From CAVRJC01 sp964505725 (GTDB lineage: Bacteria; Actinomycetota; Acidimicrobiia; IMCC26256; DASPTH01): 6,186 nucleotides of DNA. Where the stretch lies: the NCBI GenBank assembly GCA_964505725.1, contig CAZDJK010000046.1, forward strand, positions 1 through 6,186, written 5' to 3'. Within the stretch, counting starts at the first letter, position 1; each line of letters starts with the position of its first letter. Under the pieces are notes generated by a model. That model saw nothing but the letters and a program-made list of their open reading frames with translations. It did no database searches and was not told where the DNA came from. The translations under genes were made by a program, and so were the position numbers. Below are positions 4,567 to 6,186 of this stretch, in pieces.

Positions 4567-6186
4567 CGGCCGGCGAGCGCGACCAGCTCGTCGTGGGTGC
4601 CCTGCTCGACGATCCGGCCGTCGTGCACCACCACGATCCGGTCGGCGGCCCGGGCGGTCTGCAGGCGGTGCGCGATGAGCAGGGTTGTGCGCCCGTGCGA
4701 CACCAGGCCCATCGCGTGCTGCACCCGGGACTCGGTCGCGAGGTCGAGGTTCGCGGTGGCCTCGTCGAGGATGAGGATGACCGGGTCGACGAGCAGCGCG
4801 CGCGCGAGGCAGATGAGCTGGCGCTCCCCGGCCGACATCGAGCGGCCGCGCTCGGTGACCGGGTGCAGGTAGCCGCCGGGGAGCTGGGCCACGAAGTCGT
4901 GCGCGCCGACGGCGCGTGCGGCGCGCTCGACCTCGAAGTCGCTGGCGTCGGGCCGGCCGTAGGCGATGTTGTCACGGATCGTCCCCGAGAACAGGAACGG
5001 CTCCTGGGGGACGTACCCGAGCCGCCGGCGGTAGGCGCCGAGGTCGAGCTCGGTGACCGGGGTGCCGTCGAGCAGCACCGCGCCGCCGGTGACGTCGTAG
5101 AAGCGCGCGACGAGCTTGACGATCGTCGACTTGCCGGCACCGGTCTCTCCGACGAGGGCGACCGTCTCACCGGCCGGGATCTCGAGGTCGATGCCCTTGA
5201 GCACCTCCTGGCCGACGCCGGGGTACGAGAAGTGGACATCCGCGAACCGGATCTCCCCGGTGAGCGCGTCGGGCGCGACCGGCTGCTCGGGAAGGGGGGT
5301 CGCCACCGGCGTGCCCATCAGCTCGTCGATCTTCTCGAGTGACGCGGCCGCCTGCTGCCACTGGTCGAACACCTGTGAGAGCTGTTGGATCGGGGCGAAG
5401 AACTGGTCGAGGTAGATGATGAACCCGAGGACGATCCCCACCTGGATGGTGCCGTTGTGCACCAGGGGTGCGCCCACGCCGAGGACGATCGCGTCGGCGC
5501 AGGTGGCGAGGAACAGGATCAGCGGGAAGTAGACGGCTTGGATGCGCTGCGTGCGCACGCGCGCCTGCAGGTAGTCGCCCGCGGTGGCCTGGAACGACTC
5601 GATGTTCTTGTCCTCGCGGACGTAGGCCTGTGCGACGCGCACGCCCGAGATGTTCTCCTGGAACTCCGCGTTCACCGTCGCGATCGCGTCGCGCGAGCGC
5701 ATGTACGCGACGGACGAAGTCCTGCGGAACCACCACGTCGCGCCCAGCAGCGGCGGCAGGATCAGGAGCACCGCGAGCATGAGGGGCGGGCTCATGACGA
5801 GGAGGATCACCACCACGCCGAAGAGGCTGATGACGTTGACGAGCGCGTTGATGAGCCCGGTCTGGAGGAGGTTCTGGAACGCGTCGATGTCGGTGGTCAT
5901 GCGCGTCATGACTCGGCCCGCCATCTCGCGGTCGTAGTAGTCGAGAGCGAGGCGCTGCAGGTGGGAGAAGATGCGGATGCGCAGGGCGAAGAGCAGCCGT
6001 TCGGCGGTGCGGCCCGTGTACCGCGTGTAGATCCACGTGTCGATCCAGTCGACCACGGTGACGACGAGGTACGTGATCGACGCGAGCCAGAGAGCCTGCG
6101 ACGAGTGGTCGACGACGCCGTGGTTGATGCCCTGGGTCACGAGGAACGGCCCCGCCAGCGTGAGCGCGGCGTCGAGCGCGACGAGC
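4518..6186 (-). CDS. ABC exporter, fused membrane and ATPase domains (ABCB/MdlB-like), 5' end outside window
   Basis: Export half-transporter for drugs, lipids or peptides; the substrate cannot be inferred. The frame stays open to the window edge. About 555 residues are visible, starting inside the first membrane helix (LVALDAALTLAGPFLVTQGI), so the true start lies beyond 6186; the GTG at 6140 is not a credible start. Numbering from the codon at 6140, the membrane domain spans about 1-270, including the conserved YYDREMAGRVMTRMTTDIDAFQ region (68-89). The nucleotide-binding domain spans about 295-540: Walker A GETGAGKST (331-339), Q-loop Gln379 in YVPQEPFLF, signature SMSAGERQ (434-441), Walker B VILILDE with Asp459 and catalytic Glu460, D-loop ANLD (463-466), H-loop His491. 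The catalytic residues are intact, but the signature departs from LSGGQ. That combination resembles the consensus-site half of heterodimeric exporters, which predicts a partner gene upstream. Its tail overlaps ppa. Confidence 0.95.
   Translation of the reverse strand, partial: LVALDAALTLAGPFLVTQGINHGVVDHSSQALWLASITYLVVTVVDWIDTWIYTRYTGRTAERLLFALRIRIFSHLQRLALDYYDREMAGRVMTRMTTDIDAFQNLLQTGLINALVNVISLFGVVVILLVMSPPLMLAVLLILPPLLGATWWFRRTSSVAYMRSRDAIATVNAEFQENISGVRVAQAYVREDKNIESFQATAGDYLQARVRTQRIQAVYFPLILFLATCADAIVLGVGAPLVHNGTIQVGIVLGFIIYLDQFFAPIQQLSQVFDQWQQAAASLEKIDELMGTPVATPLPEQPVAPDALTGEIRFADVHFSYPGVGQEVLKGIDLEIPAGETVALVGETGAGKSTIVKLVARFYDVTGGAVLLDGTPVTELDLGAYRRRLGYVPQEPFLFSGTIRDNIAYGRPDASDFEVERAARAVGAHDFVAQLPGGYLHPVTERGRSMSAGERQLICLARALLVDPVILILDEATANLDLATESRVQHAMGLVSHGRTTLLIAHRLQTARAADRIVVVHDGRIVEQGTHDELVALAGRYSEFWESFAVEATAV

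Noticed and set aside
4022..5342. Long open frames on both strands over ppa and the exporter ATPase domain (4254-5342 + and 4022-5239 -)
   Set aside because: Both translations are compositionally biased (Arg/Ser/Pro or Arg/Gly/Asp rich) and lack motifs, while the overlapping exporter and ppa frames carry complete catalytic signatures.
1..6186. Mobile element, CRISPR array, defence system, tRNA or other undescribed system
   Set aside because: No direct repeat arrays, transposase or integrase motifs, tRNA-like cloverleaf or unexplained gaps over 300 bases were found. Intergenic DNA totals only about 120 bp, and all genes belong to known families.

Overview
The window is very GC-rich DNA that is coding almost throughout. 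It looks like an actinobacterium (Actinomycetota), possibly of the Acidimicrobiia type. The grounds are the strong G/C preference at third codon positions, a LeuC N-terminus and an inorganic pyrophosphatase that both resemble actinobacterial versions, and two divergent genes that lack Shine-Dalgarno sequences and have -10-like boxes 6-7 nt before the ATG, a pattern of leaderless genes common in this phylum. The taxonomic call is inference from remembered family sequences; no search was run.

Layout, left to right. (1) Bases 1-1911, + strand: the 3' end of a three-gene ABC-2 export operon. It holds the C-terminus of a NodI/DrrA-like ATPase and two complete NodJ/DrrB-like permeases that are paralogues of each other, joined by a 4-nt gap and an ATGA overlap. 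(2) Bases 1912-1982: a 71-bp convergent intergenic gap almost filled by a large, centred hairpin, probably a shared bidirectional terminator. (3) Bases 1983-3988, - strand: leuC then leuD, the two subunits of isopropylmalate isomerase of leucine biosynthesis, with the leuD ribosome binding site overlapping the leuC stop codon. (4) Bases 3989-4035: a 47-bp divergent promoter region for leuC and ppa. (5) Bases 4036-4566, + strand: ppa, family I inorganic pyrophosphatase. (6) Bases 4518-6186, - strand: a type IV (ABCB-like) ABC exporter, TMD-NBD, with its 5' end beyond the window edge. It converges on ppa and overlaps it tail to tail by 49 bp.

The genes fall into unrelated units: an ABC-2 exporter, leucine biosynthesis, pyrophosphate recycling and a multidrug/lipid-type exporter. 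Nothing points to a mobile element, a defence island, CRISPR or an undescribed system. All catalytic motifs examined are intact, and this reads as ordinary core chromosome. The points worth a second look are structural: the intergenic hairpin, the ppa/exporter 3' overlap, the compact divergent promoter with apparently leaderless genes, the duplicated permease, and the atypical signature motif of the exporter, which suggests it is one half of a heterodimer.
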